The position numbers and the translations under genes were made by a program. Positions 1 through 12,304 of a DNA stretch of 64,000 bases are shown here, in pieces. Source of the DNA: Trachythela sp. YZ-2020 (lineage: Eukaryota; Cnidaria; Anthozoa; Malacalcyonacea; Clavulariidae); assembly GCA_016169945.1 (NCBI GenBank), contig JADLSH010000388.1:5716501-5780500 (forward strand), given 5' to 3'. The notes beneath the pieces were generated by a model. That model was not told the DNA's origin. It searched no databases and worked only from the letters and a program-made list of their open reading frames with translations. The number at the start of each line of letters is the position of its first letter. Within the stretch, counting starts at the first letter, position 1.

Positions 1-3000
1 AAATATGGAAAGCCTTTACCACCTTTACCAAGAGAAAGCCCTGTCATTGTGCAAGAAGAAAACAGCTCAAGTACTGTAGAAAACAACTCAACATCAACTA
101 CTTTTGAAATGTCAAAATTACCGAAGAAACCTCCAAGATTAGATGCTTCATCTTCCGACTCGCAGCTCTGTTCAAAAGAAGACACGAGAGATTCGAAGGA
201 AAGTAATTCAGTATTTGTTGAATCTAATGATTCTATCACTAATAGAAGACGAGTTCCTCCTTTGCCAAGGAAGCCGACGTGTTTGCGAAAGTCCACAGGA
301 CTGGAGGGAGCCCAGATTAGTACTTTTTATATAGATTCACCTGAGATGGAAAAGGTTAACGGAGAAAGCAAAGAAATTTCAGTAAAAAATCAAAGTGCAA
401 CATCACTTGAACGAGGTCGAACTTCTAAGGAAGGAGCAAAAATGCATTCATACTCGGATTCTCAGTTGGTAAAATTACCCAAACCTAGTTCCTATCTGAA
501 ACCAAGTAATAAGGACAACATTTCTAATGTCGGCTGTACGCCACCGTTGCCAAGGAAACCGGTCAGGAGGCAACCACCACCAGCCAATCAGGTGGCAGAT
601 TCTTTGGTGAACAATGAAAGCCTGGAGCGGGTGAAGAATAATAGAAAGATTGAAAATAGTAACATTGGCAGGAGTAGAAGTCGATCACCGCCAAACGAAA
701 AGCGAGTCTCAATGACTTCATTTGCAATAAACACTGATATAAGATGTGATGAAAAGAAGGAATCCAGTTTAGCTGATGATACTGACTCAAACAATTCTGA
801 GTTAGTTGATAGAGAAAATGAACGATCAACAAATACTAAACAAGGTGATAGACAGACTAGTATAGGAAGGTCAGGGCCTAACCAACGGAAACCCCTACCC
901 GACCGCCCACCTCCCCCTCTCACCAATCAAGGTCCTCCCCGAAGACGCCCTCCCAGTTTACCGAAGCGGCCATCTTTCGAAGGAAAACGACGGTCTGCAC
1001 CCCCACCATTACCAAATTCCCCTAGGCCTGTGTCTTTAGCCCGGGAGAAAGCAGTGAAGATCAAACAATTTCGAAGGTCACAGTCTGAAGGAAACATTTT
1101 TGACGCAAGTAATCACGAAGGTATTTCTTCAGCCTGCTTTCTAGCTATGCGTTTTTATACGCACGTATATGCACTTTATATTCGTCATAACTTTAATCCT
1201 AACAAGCGCACACTTATTCATTGTGCACATCATGTCGTACACATCCGTTGTACATAAAGAAAAGGTTAACAATAGGTTTTCTTGGTCAAGGGTTTTTGTA
1301 GATGGAAAGTTCGAGCGAAAATTATATACATATTTTAGACCTAACCAGGAACAGTTGTGAAAAATGCATCAGATTATACTTTAGGTCTTCTGGCAGGTAT
1401 TGAATCTGCGGCCCTACGATTCGGGTGCAGTGCTCCGACCACTGAGCTACAGAGTCCAGTCGCCAAGAGAGATAACCACAAGTTCATGTATATATACTTG
1501 GGCGACGCTAGCGTGTGGTATAGGGGATAATATTTATTTTAGGAAGAAAAATGGCGGGATTCGGTATTTCAAAAATATTTGTGGTACGAAAATGTGCGCA
1601 TAGAATTTGGGAATTAAGAAACCTATTGTGGACCCTTTCAAGAGCAGGCATTTACAGTTTGTGCTTTATGTGCGCTACAAGAATCTAATTAAATTTCCGT
1701 GGTCCATGTAGATTCTGTGTACAGCGAAGCCTACGAGCATCTTCGTGACTCCGTGCATTCTGTTGGTTCCTCAAAAGATGATATTGGCGATGACGGTGAA
1801 TACGAATTTCCTGACAAAGTCATAGTCGAGGAGTTCATGGAAGCGAGACAACAAAAGTCACAGTAAGACAATTGCTATAGATGGATTTCAGTAAGCGTTA
1901 ACGTTGTGGTCTACCCAAAAATGTCATGAACTGTTTCAAATTTTGAAAAAATATTTTGCCTTATTTTATTGTTTCATAAGCTTGCGTGTGTTGAATTGTG
2001 CTGAGACTACCACGTTAATAGGCATCGCTTCAATAGAACTGTATATTTATCTATACTCATAAAACAAAATGTTTTTCTCACAATCTTTCTTTAATAACTC
2101 AACAGGGAAAGTCTGAGGAAGAAAGAAAATGCAATAAGTGAAGTAAAAAAAAGCAACAAAACAAAAAGTATGGGACGATGTATTTGTCTAATTTGAAGGT
2201 TTATATGTTGATTCTTTGTGAAGGATAAGATAAAATAAGAACGTGATTTTGTTCTTTCAGGGCAAGCGTCAACGACGTATTCTTCAAGTTCCGATGATTC
2301 TGAACATGAATATGTCGAGCCCATATCACCAACACCTGAGAAGAGGATGAGTAAAGGTAAGTACCCAGATATTAGATATAACTTTCGCTGAACAAGAAGG
2401 CAATCATCCTATTGTGTATCCATTTACAACAAACTATCATTAAAACAAATTAACACAAAAATGGGCTTTCTTATCAGTGGAATCACATTCATCAATCACA
2501 TCGTTACAATAACGTGATATAATATTGTTAATACACACCTCTCATCATATATCTCATCATATATCTTATCTCATCTTAACTTAACTCAACTCAACTCAAC
2601 TTAACTTAACTTAACTTAAAGTGTGATTATAGTACTAAAGGACAATGCAGGGCATTGAGGGATAGGACAATTAGAAAAGACACTTAAGATACTTTAGACA
2701 CTTTATTTGGTAAAATAAATTGCTGGTTTCCCAGTAGTTTACATTGTGGCCCTAAGAGAAGGCAAGATTAGGTTATAAGAGATGTATGATAGAAACAATT
2801 TATTGCTCAACTATGATTTTTCATTTAGTTTCACCATCACCAACCAACACTGTCAGTTCTGGTGGATCTAGTAATTATGTTGAAGCGATACACGTTTCAG
2901 AACTGTCCAAAACTGGAAAATCTGAATCGGCAACGGGAAAATACGAATTCAAGGTTAGATAATTTCTGTCTTATTTATACTGCCACTAGAATTCTTTGGC

Positions 3001-5565
3001 TAAATATCCCTGAACTCCAAATGGTTTATTTCAAGTACAAGGTAGAAGCCAAAGGCAAAGCTCTGTGGGTGAAATATATTGTGTATTGAGACGCTAGCAG
3101 AACAAACAATTTACTAACTGTCAATTCAAGCTGCTATAGCAAAACAGTGCACAAAGAAATTGATGGAAACTGATAGTTTAATCTCATTTTCGAAGGAGGG
3201 AACTCTTCGAGCTTCATGGACGCGAAACTAAACTAAACTTTATATTAATAGTCTTATCGCATTATTCCATTATAGCCATTTAATGACATGGACAGTGAAT
3301 GGTCCGAACCGAAAGTGATTGATTGGGAATATGAAGGAGAAAGTGATGACTCAGGTTTGAAATATGTTTTAATATCAGTAAATGCCTTTATTTTTTCCTT
3401 TGTTTTTCAAGATTACTTTTGTCCACTATAGTTTATTTTAATGAATATGTATAACGTTGTATCTGACATATAAGTCTTATATTCTTAACAGATGCAAGTT
3501 ATGTTGAACCAGATGGAGTAGACGATCTTGACGATTTAGGTTAGTGCTTACAAATGTTTCTTGTGCTTAGCCTTAGAAAAGTACAGTTCAGTTAATAAAC
3601 AGTCGGAAGAAAGGTGGATCGGTTGCTTGATTGATCGATCGGTCGGTCGGACAGTCAGCATACTACTTACTGGTCAATGTTTAAGGTGTTGTTACACTAT
3701 GCAACTTGTCTTGCAAGGTTAGGAAGACGATTTCAGCATTGCATTGCAAGCTATGTTACACTGAGCAATATCTTTCATGCAACTTGCAATGATCATGGTT
3801 AAAAATAGCATAAACACCGCTAGTGCTATCGTTTGGCACCAAATTGTTAGCCAATCCAATAATAGGAAGCCATTCAGTCAGTAAACATTGCGAGACAAGT
3901 TGCACGAAGGTGTGTTACACTGTGCAATGCTTTAAATGCATGCGTTGCTGATTCTACGTACTGTACTGTACTGTACTGTGCAATTGCACATAGTGATAAC
4001 AGCGCCTTTAGATCTTCCTACTTTTCATATTCTATTTTTCTTTCACATTTTAGATGATGAAGACGATGAAGGTACTTGATTACATTATGATGGTTGATAC
4101 AATTAATTGTATTTTAATTTTTAAACTCGTATAGATGGGTTTCAGTAAGCGTGACGGAGAAACAAGAAGTGTTGACACTTAAACCTAACCAAACAAATTA
4201 ATCCAAGTCTCTCTTTTATTTATCTTTTTATCAAGTACAAGACTACTAAATATAATGAAGAATTAACTTTTTCTGCTCTCACAATTGCCAGTTGATCACG
4301 ATCTACTGCACGATAGTGTGTAGTGAAAAAACCTATACGTTTCATCCCCTAGCGTTCACGGAGGAACCTCTGTATCAAATCTATCAAGCAGTTGTGTTTG
4401 AAAAAGAACGAACATTAAGCTTGAAACGACCGAAGAAAGGCAGCAGTATTGGCAATCCTTCCGCCACACGTGGACGAACGTTTACCTTTGGAAATGGAAC
4501 TTTACGTGGAGGAAAGATGCTGTGGTCTCAGTTACCTGAAGTAGGTTCAACTAGAAATTATCAAGATCTGGCCTCATCGGGGGGACAGAGTAACATTTCC
4601 TTGGAATTGAACCAGAAGGGATGATTTGTTACATAGTGCATGTGCAGACCTGGTTTCAATTCCTCCAATGCGCTGTTCTCTGGGTATAATTTCGCCTCAA
4701 CCGCATATGAGTAGAATGATTCTAGTTTGACTGTACCAAACACCGAGAATCCGAGTACTCCGGTTTCTTCCTGTAGTAATACTGGACCAATAAGGAATTA
4801 CCTCTACTGTATCTCTAGGAAGAACAGTCTAGAGCTGATAGAAGTTAATTTAGAGACAAATTAGGGTTGATTCGCGTGTGCCTAAAAGATATAAACAAAA
4901 TCTCGACGTTTCGAGCTAAAGCCCTTCGTCAGGAGAAATTAGTAGGTAGAAGTTAATTTAGTTTGGTTTAAGTCCATCATTGAAGGAGGAATAGTCATTA
5001 TTTTATGGCAAACAACCAGAAATAACCTTAACATTGGTACATTGCTATTCACAAACAGATCTGTTTTCTACCATTCTATATTTTTCCAGGTTCGCAATAC
5101 AGGCTTACTGGAAAATGTGACTGCAGAGCAACGCAAGCTACAAGAGGTTTGTAAAATAATCTCGTGATTAAGAACATTGTGGTAAAGGTTCACCGTCCTG
5201 ATGTTATTAGAGAGTTTGGCAACCGAGAACGGCAACGACAACGGCAACGTGCTCGTCCACAATAGCATTGATCCTCAAAGAGGAATGTAATGCTCACGCC
5301 TGGACTATGATTAGTACATATACAGTATACATTCATTAGTTTTCTTTATCTATTACCACTGATAAATGGATCACTAGATAGATATATATATATATATATA
5401 TAGATTTTCGCTTACCTCAAAACTTGTCTGCAACAGGCTGTTTCATCAGTTTTACAGATGAAACAGCCTGTTGCAGACAAGTTTTGAGGTAAGCGAAAAT
5501 CTATAATTTGCTCTAACTATATGTTGTCGAGCACTCTTTGCGTTTCGTAGACCTAAACCTACACG

Positions 5566-5601
<36 letters not shown>

Positions 5602-8600
5602 AAGAGCTCACATACATTTATCTGCGTTTAGGCTATATTTGAAGTGATATCATCAGAAGCATCTTATTTAAAGAGCTTAAACCTGCTGGTAGATCATTTT
5701 CTTAACTCGCAAGTGTTCTCCACTGATTCAAATGATCCTGTTTTGGACAAACACCAAGTTTCTGAATTATTTTCAAACATTATGGAGATTGTTCATGTCA
5801 GTGAAAGGTAATTCTGAATTTTTATTAACCTATAGAGATGATTTGTGAATAGCTCTATCAGTTCTAAACTGTTCTCCCTAGAGGTCTAGTATGGACCATT
5901 CCTTATTGTTCCAGTCTTACTACGGGAGAAATCCTACACTAAACTAACTTTATTTATACTGGATAGCTCTATCAGTTCTAAAAAACACATGCACTAACAT
6001 TTCTGTCATGTAATGTATATTTAGATTCTTAGATGACCTACGGACACGTCAGAGGCAGTCAGTTTTGATTGAAAGTATCAGTGATATTATAACCAAGCAC
6101 GTAAGTCTAAAAGCTAAATAATCATTTAAAATTTCGACATGTTACATACGTTTTGCAAAGTTTACAACATATTTGACGTTTACTTTATTAGGCAACCAAT
6201 CACTTCCAAGCGTACGTGAGGTATTGCTCAAGTCAATATAAACAAGACAGAGCTTTAACAAATTTAAAGTAAGAATTAAAACAGATTGAAAGTAAAATAT
6301 AATGTAAGAAAAAAGTAAGAATATAAAGTAAAGAATATTGTAATGCATGGGTCACACCAATTTAATATTCTGCTACTATACATTTGTGCATATTTTGTTG
6401 TAACTGACTTTCTCTTGTATATTTTTTCTCTGTTGTTATTTGTTAAAAGCCCCTCGTGGAAATCAACTAACTGTTGACGTCATTAAATAAATTTTTACAT
6501 GCATATATACATACGAGGCAAAAGGAGTTGACCTAAAATAATTTTTTTAAGGAAAACAAATTTGAGGTTTTCTGAAGCTCTGGAGAAACTGGAAAGAGAT
6601 TCTCGCGTGTTTGGTTTAACTTTGCAGTCATTCTTGGTTCTTCCTATGCAGCGAGTGACCAGATATCCTTTATTGGTGGATGTAAGTACAGGGATATATA
6701 TGTACATATGTGATATATTCAATATGCTGGGGACTTCAGTGGCGCAGTCGTCACCTCTGAGATCGTCGGTTCGATTCCCGCTGTGGGCCCTGACACTTAT
6801 GTGAAAAGAGTCAGTCAACGCTGATGTAGTAACGCTAGAGCATTTATGGATGGTCCTCACTGGACCTCCAGGCCGGAGGAAAAGTTTAATATAGAGCTAT
6901 TCTGATTATAAATATAGTTAGTTTAGTTTTTTGTATGAAACTTTTCCAAATATTGCTTTTAGGCGATTGTTCGTCGTTGTGAACCTGGACACAAGGAATA
7001 CTACAAAACTGATGGAGCTTTGAAAGCTGTTAATGAGGTAAATATGGAAATTCTCACATACCATTTGCTTCAGTTGGGCAGATCTCTGCTCTTCTACATA
7101 CACTAAAGGCCATGTTAATTTTTGCTGCAACTTGCAACGCAATTTCGGACACAGAGCGATGTTATAGGTAAAAAGTATATTCACAGAGAAATTGTGAGCA
7201 TGAATCTCGTTTTATTTTGCCGATATTTTTCTTGCTAAACATGCCCAGAAGGCAACAAAGCAAAAGGAATTGCGTGAATCTATTTCAATTGTATTGTAGG
7301 TTGTACATAAATGCAACGAAGGAGCAAGGAATGAAGAAAGACGGGAGGAAATGATAAAACTTGAAAAGATTATCGCATTTGTGAAAATGAATGTAAGTTT
7401 TTACAAATTTTGCCATGCATGTAGCAGTGGACGTCTGGTGGCCCAATGGTCAGTCCATGTGCTTTTCACCTCTGTAGCCATGGTTTGATTTTGATTCCTG
7501 CGATATGCAGTTGTCTGATTATAATTTCGCTGCATCGATCAGTCACAAAGAGTGCGGCTTCCAGTTTGACTCTACTAAATACCACAGACTTTCTTCCGGG
7601 TACTCCGGTATCTTCGTATGATAGCTAGCACTGGAGTAACAAAGGTCTTTAGTGGACCTCTATGGAGAACTGTGTAGAACTAATAGAGCTATTCCGAATA
7701 AGTATAGTTTAGTTTGGTTTAGTTTAAAGTGTGTTTATTCTTCACATATTTCTTTAGTATATTTCTCATCGCTATATTTCTTTAGCCAATCAAGTTAGTG
7801 GCAAATGACCGTTGGTTGCTCCGTCGCGGTCCAATTCAATTGCTGGAGGTTGAAAGTAAATCAACACTGAGCAATACTTTGAGAGGAAAATTCAAGAAAT
7901 ATCGAGTGAAACCCATCTACTTGTTTCTCTTCAGTGATCTATTGGTCATCACCAAAAGGAAAACGTAAGTCCCGACACGCTTCAGTCACATGTAAGAAGC
8001 TCCACTCTGGCAAACACCACAGGTTTTCTGCGGACACTTCGTCGCCTCTATTCGCGGGCTAATCACGGGCTATCCGCAGGCTGTTGGCGGGCTAATCGCG
8101 GCTATCCGCGAGCTATTCGCATGCTATTCGAGGGCTTTTCGCCACCGGCTAATAGTCAGCTGAAACTAGTCCGAGCTGAAACTAGTCAGCTGGTTAACAA
8201 GGAAGCAGAGTGTTAAGCAGCGAGTTTCAGGTAGTTTAAGTAGTTCGTAAGTATTTGAGTATTTGTTGAGTATTTGAGTATTTGTTGAGTATTTGAGTAT
8301 TGGTTTAGTATTTGAGTTTTTATTGACTATTTGTTGAGTATTTTAGTATTTCGTAAGTATTTGAGTATTTGAATATTTAGCAGTAGTATTAGTTTGTATA
8401 CGTTAAATAGTACTTATAATTTTTCTACTCTTTCTACTTTTAGTGATACAATGTACAGTGTGATTGACTACGCAAAGAGGAATATGATCAGAATACAAGA
8501 AACAACCTCAAAAGCGACGAACGCATTTCTGCTGGTCTTCCTTGAAAATTTTGAAAAGAAAACGAAAGAGCTGAGCGTACGTGCTGATAATGAGTAAGTT

Positions 8601-10723
8601 GCTTTAACGTTTTGGAGTTTGAACGTACTGTACATAGTGTCCAAGTAAAGTCCACATATACGGCGACCTTTACAGTTATGATTGTGGGACGATGTAGGCT
8701 GACCCAGCCAGGAATGATAGAATTGTTTGTTGCTCTCGGCAGTGAAGAAATTGTAGCTTGTGGTCACAAGATACTACTTTTCCCACACTTTTTATGAGAA
8801 CAACAGGCAATACCAACTTTACACCATTCTATACGTATAGCACGCATCGAAGATGGTTTGGTTGTGGGGGGGGGGGAGGGGCTAGACAAACTCTAGAGGG
8901 GCCCGGGAGCATGTTTCCCCGGAAATTTTGAAATCTCTGAAGAGTCTCTGAAATTACATTTTGTCCAGTCTGGGGGAAGATTTTAACATGCAGAAATCAA
9001 GTCATTTTGTTCATTTTGCCTCCCCGCCCCCCTAGCCCCCCTCCCTCGGTTCCGCTGCCTATGTGTAGCACTAAACTATATATACTAAGCTCCTTATCTT
9101 GTTCACTAGGACGGATTTGACCCGTTGGAGAGAAGCGTTTGAACCAGCATCAGCTTCAACTGATGAAGAGAAAATATACGGAACCTGGGGTAAGTCAAAC
9201 CAGATAATGATGATCGTAGACAAATTTGGCTAACGCTATTTACATCGTTGCTAGACAATTCACAACCCTGGATAACTCACATACCTAGACCTAGTTAAAT
9301 ATAACAAACACGTCGACGTTTCAAGCGAAGGCCCTCGCTATTAAATTTCCAGACAAAACGTCGAAGTTCTTGTTATATTTTCAGATAGTTTGATCTTACA
9401 AATCTGGCCCTACACTGGAATAACGCATTCAATGTTTTACTCTCTTGCCCAATGGTATTTTGCTAAAGATTAACCAATTTTTATCAAGATTGTCCGCAAG
9501 TGCAAGCTCTACACGACTATCAAGCTCAACAATCAGATGAACTCAGTTTTGTGCCTGGTGATGTTGTTAATGTCTTGAGGAAACTTCCTGATGGTAAGGA
9601 AACCTTTATTAATATATCCGCGCAATGAAAAAGTAAAGTCAGAAATTTTTCCTGATGGGAGTTTCCGAAGAGGATCTATTATTGCATAAGCTGTGCGTAG
9701 CAATTTGTGACAGCATCTTCAGCTATCTAAATCTTGGATCCTAAAAATTGCCAAGCAAAGATCAATTTAGGTTTTTAGTATAACGGCCTTTGTAAAGGCG
9801 TCCCTGGGCATTGTTATAAGAGAAGCGTCTACTCAGGCGTACACTTCTTGTGCTCCGAGGAGATACGAGCTTATGAAAAATATTTTTATATCATTTCTGA
9901 CGCTGATAAGAACAACGAAAAATTCGTTGTCTCGATTGAAAGCTCGAGACAAAGAATAATCCCACTCGAGGAAACGACATTTGTGTCTTACGAGTGTCTG
10001 GATAAATATGAAAAGATAGAGGTATGCTTACAGTAAGCCCGGTTCACACTAACAATTCTGTCGGCGATTATTCTCCTCCTGGCGCATGCGAATGAGTGGA
10101 CTCACGAACAAAAGTATGTGACCATTATGGGATCGGTTTTACAAAGGCATACGTTGATATGTCATTCGCTCGATCACATCGATCATATCAGGAAGAGAAA
10201 AATCGCCGACAAAATTGCTAGTGTGAACCAGGCTTTATGCGAAGTTTATGCAGCCAAGTACAGCGCAACACCATGACCAGCAAGACGTAGGAAGCAATTT
10301 GGAGTGGTACTGTCTTAAGGGCATCTCTTCTATTAAAAAGGCCACTTTTCCCATTGTTTTAGCTTGAGAAAAAGGCACTTTGAAGAAAAGTTTGGGGTTC
10401 CCCCTATGGCCCTGTTTCTGCGCCACTGCAACAAGACGCTTCCTCAAACGTTCACCTAGCCAAGCTATAGCAATCTACAGATATAGTGACATGGACAGAT
10501 GATACTAACAGTAGACATTTTAATGAGACATTACTAATGAACAATTCTCTTGTTCTCACAAGGTTGGTACGAAGGTGAACGTATCCGTGATGGCGTATGC
10601 GGCTGGTTTCCCGCCAATCACACAGAGGAAATCCGTAACGAACATGTTCGCGCCAGAAATCTTCATCAGAGATACAGACTGCTTGCTGCATCTACTGCTT
10701 TTCTTGACACCAGAAAGAGGTGA
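1..10723 (+). CDS. Ephexin-family Rho guanine-nucleotide exchange factor (5' end outside window)
   Basis: Activates Rho-family GTPases by nucleotide exchange at the membrane or cytoskeleton (family knowledge). Exons: 1-1120, 2261-2356, 2829-2953, 3276-3354, 3492-3539, 4054-4071, 4317-4540, 5090-5146, 5632-5807, 6025-6100, 6192-6268, 6552-6681, 6963-7037, 7300-7392, 7786-7964, 8444-8593, 9110-9189, 9489-9593, 10563-10723. They join in frame to 1022 residues plus stop. Residues 1-373 are disordered, with SH3-ligand motifs such as VPPLPRKP and TPPLPRKP. Residues about 440-560 are acidic. The DH domain is about 589-790 (EVISSEASYLKSLNLLVDHF; LPMQRVTRYPLL), PH about 800-930, and SH3 about 935-1000 (ALHDYQAQQSDELSF; GWFPANH). 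The DH-PH-SH3 order and the LWSQLPEV lead-in fit the ephexin group (ARHGEF5/15/16/19/26, NGEF). The stop directly follows a DTRKR tail. The exact paralog is unresolved, and the exon-3 to exon-8 region is the least certain. Confidence 0.88.
1391..1460 (-). mobile_element. tRNA-like SINE head
   Basis: Read on the minus strand this intronic stretch has an A-box-like tagctcagtgg and, about 40 nt later, a B-box-like agattcaatac. The tRNA cloverleaf is degenerate and lies inside a protein-gene intron, so a tRNA-derived SINE fragment is more likely than a working tRNA gene. Confidence 0.4.
1712..1862 (+). other. Candidate frame-shifting cassette exon of the ephexin gene
   Basis: An open 151-nt segment between a tag acceptor and a gtaaga donor. 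It fits exon 1 in phase and encodes an acidic peptide (VYSEAYEHLRDSVHSVG and onward). Its length is not a multiple of three. If it were joined to the next exon (2261) it would put that exon in the wrong frame, with a stop after about 12 codons, whereas exon 1 to exon 2261 directly is in frame. It may be an alternative or poison exon, or part of an intermediate exon that I missed. Confidence 0.4.
2577..2622. repeat. (AACTT/AACTC)n simple repeat
   Basis: About nine pentamer units of the aactt/aactc type in an ephexin intron. Confidence 0.8.
3684..3955. mobile_element. Degenerate inverted-repeat element
   Basis: The left end has ttacactatgcaacttgtct and the right end has a related copy in both orientations (gagacaagttgcac, ttacactgtgcaatgc). 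It sits in the ephexin intron between the 3492 and 4054 exons. It is probably a decayed MITE and has no coding potential. Confidence 0.4.
4885..4935. repeat. Dispersed repeat with 'cgacgtttcgag...gcccttcgtcagg' core
   Basis: This is the first of five or so copies of a short dispersed repeat in the window. Others are near 9310, 35295, 38575 and 38990 (the last in opposite orientation). The conserved core is cgacgtttcgag followed by gaaggcccttcg or a close variant, next to a stretch resembling aaaatataacaagaac. Confidence 0.6.
5401..5503. repeat. Perfect 47-bp stem hairpin inside a (TA)n context
   Basis: Arms 5401-5447 and 5457-5503 are exact reverse complements of 47 nt with a 9-nt loop (agttttaca). 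A (TA)n tract flanks it to the left, and another (TA)n/(GA)n tract lies at 5570-5600. It lies in the ephexin intron before the 5632 exon. It could be a recent foldback element or a hairpin RNA source; see findings. Confidence 0.85.
6724..6925 (+). mobile_element. tRNA-derived SINE
   Basis: Begins with a tRNA-like head (gtggcgcagtcgtcacctct) and a good B box (ggttcgattcc). It continues into the body shared by other copies (agtcagtcaacgct; cctcactggacctccaggcc) and ends in a tail of the agttagtttagtttt type. It lies in the ephexin intron between the 6552 and 6963 exons. Confidence 0.65.
7436..7727 (+). mobile_element. SINE-like copy with 'tagtttagtttggtttagttt' tail
   Basis: Shares gcagttgtctgattataatt, the 'ttgactctac...aaataccac' block, 'ccgggtactccgg' and 'agagctattccgaataagta' with copies at 40436-40800 and 56470-56715. 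The head (ggcccaatggtcagtccatg) is tRNA-like but degenerate. It lies in the ephexin intron before the PH exon. Confidence 0.65.
8041..8160. repeat. GC-rich tandem of 'cgggctaatcgcgggctatccg'-type units
   Basis: Several imperfect 11- to 22-nt units (gggctaat, ggctatccg, gagctattcg) give a locally GC-rich block inside an AT-rich intron. Confidence 0.7.
8240..8385. repeat. 'tttgagtatttgttgagta' tandem repeat
   Basis: About ten imperfect copies of a 9- to 18-nt unit based on gagtatttg, ending shortly before the exon at 8444. Confidence 0.8.
8862..9056. repeat. G-tract / C-tract flanked block
   Basis: A run of about ten G bases at the left and C-rich tracts (gcccccctagcccccctccc) at the right give an inverted, homopolymer-ended block in an ephexin intron. 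The style matches the elements at 32411 and 56200. Confidence 0.45.
9300..9385. repeat. Dispersed 'cgacgttt...gaaggccct' repeat copy
   Basis: Second copy of the family seen at 4885 (gtcgacgtttcaagcgaagg), with a partial inverted echo (acaaaacgtcgaagttcttg) just downstream. Confidence 0.55.
10036..10237. mobile_element. MITE with ~35-bp terminal inverted repeats
   Basis: Left end agcccggttcacactaacaa with tctgtcggcgatt; right end aatcgccgacaaaattgcta with gtgtgaaccaggct. The ends are reverse complements with few mismatches. It is about 200 bp, non-coding, and sits in the intron before the last ephexin exon. Confidence 0.8.
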
Positions 10724-10834
10724 CGTCATCTCTATATTGGGCGTATTCATAGTCCAGTTACATGCAGTCAGTGATAGTATTGGTGTTTGCTTGCATAATT
10801 CACTTAAGGCACGACATAGTCAATCGAGATATAC

Positions 10835-11051
10835 GCCTGTATTCTAAAAGATCACTCACACTCAAAGAGTGGAGGTTCAATCTGAGCTTCCCTTGAGTGT
10901 CAGTGCTATTTTTGAATAGCTGGAGGGCGAGTACTCACACAGTATGGTACTGCACTAACCCTCCAGCTATTCAAAAACAGCACTGACACTCAAGGGAAGC
11001 TCAGATTGAACCTCCACTCTTTGAGTGTGAGTGCGCTTTTAGAATACAGGC
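10835..11051. mobile_element. Long foldback (inverted repeat) element
   Basis: Arms of about 90 nt begin at gcctgtattctaaaag and end at cttttagaatacaggc. Inside, cactcaaagagtggaggttc and its complement gaacctccactctttgagtg mirror each other. The spacer is about 35 nt. There is one small difference between the arm ends, so it was probably a single hairpin-type MITE. Confidence 0.85.
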
Positions 11052-11909
11052 GATAGTCTTGGAACATCGGTAAATTTCAAATCGTTTTTAACGAGCTACA
11101 TTTTTATGTTGAGAGGACTTAACCGCGCACAAACTTCAAAATTTTGCCTATTAATATTTCAACAGTATACGTTTAAGTGATTCGACGAGATATTGGCATT
11201 GGATAATTGCTTCATTGTATTCTTCACCATGCAAAAGTTTGCGTAAGCATCAACAAAAAGATTATAGAAAAAATTTTGACCGAGTTTCCATCCATATCTT
11301 AATTAAGTTTGGTTACAGTCATTGATTTATTGAAACGTTGTTAATATATAAATATGATCAGTTTTCTTGATCCCTGCACTTTGTAATATTGTATAATTGA
11401 TGCCATCAGAGATTACGATCTACGAGTTTTAGTTTTAATTGAAGATTTAATTAATATATTTTTGATGTAATTTTTTAAAATTTTATAACAGCTTTGTAAT
11501 TGTATCGTTATATATGTAAGATAGAAATAGAGTTTCATTCATAATTATGCTTATAAGCATGTTTATACATTCATGCTTCGATGCATTTCTTTGTTTTGGC
11601 TTTTGTCTTTTCAGTCTTATGGTTTCACACATGTTTTGTAGTCTATATAGTCTTACGCTTAATACGTTTACGACCCGAGTAAAAACCAAGCTAATCGGCT
11701 TTAAGTCTGTTTTCCACTGCACCCGTATCGTAGCGAAACGTAGCGTATTTCTTTGTTTCCTGAGCACTCGGGTAGAACTAACGACTTCGACACAAAACAA
11801 AATGCTACGGTACGTTACGTTTGGAACCTTAACTAATGCTATTGTTATGATAACATATTTAAAATGGCGACGAAGTATGTTCGAAACTCCAAGGGATCTT
11901 GTATTACAC

Positions 11910-12247
11910 AGTGAGCTCTATATATATATATCTGGAGTGAGAACTTATGTCCAAAAAATGAAGCCAAAGATGGCGGAAATTGACGTCCAGTGCCAATCCC
12001 TTTCTATTGTTTTCGACCGCGCGGTTTGCACAAGCCGGCAAGGAGTGTGCCAAAATTTCGTGTTTTTGCTCGATTTAAACAATAACATGATTTTATGAAC
12101 TAATTTTATGGAATTAGCTGGATAAAATGATATGAAAACTGTTTATGACCTTCATGAGTTTGGACGTCAATTGCCGCCATCTTGGCTTCACTTGGCCTAT
12201 TGGCCGAACATTAGAAGTTCTTACTCCAGATATATATGGAGCTCACT
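11910..12247. mobile_element. TIR element with ~80-bp inverted ends
   Basis: Outer ends agtgagctctatatatatat and its near complement ending atatatatggagctcact. An inner pair is atgaagccaaagatggcgg (11958) and ccgccatcttggcttca (12174). No transposase frame is visible, so it is a non-autonomous element. Confidence 0.75.
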
Positions 12248-12304
12248 GGTATTACATCGCTTTTTGTGACGCCTAGTTGCGTTGGCTGCTTCGATTCAAG
12301 GAAA

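Noticed and set aside
1391..1460. tRNA gene on the minus strand
   Set aside because: Acceptor stem and B box are degenerate and it lies in a coding-gene intron; called a SINE head.
5401..5503. CRISPR-like or phage attachment structure
   Set aside because: Single inverted repeat in a eukaryotic intron; no array, no phage context.
6738..6790. tRNA gene suggested by a good B box
   Set aside because: The sequence continues into a body shared with other repeats and the cloverleaf is incomplete, so it is a SINE.
11547..12098. 183-residue frame between ephexin and astacin
   Set aside because: Crosses into a TIR element, has no recognisable domain and no splice context; treated as chance.
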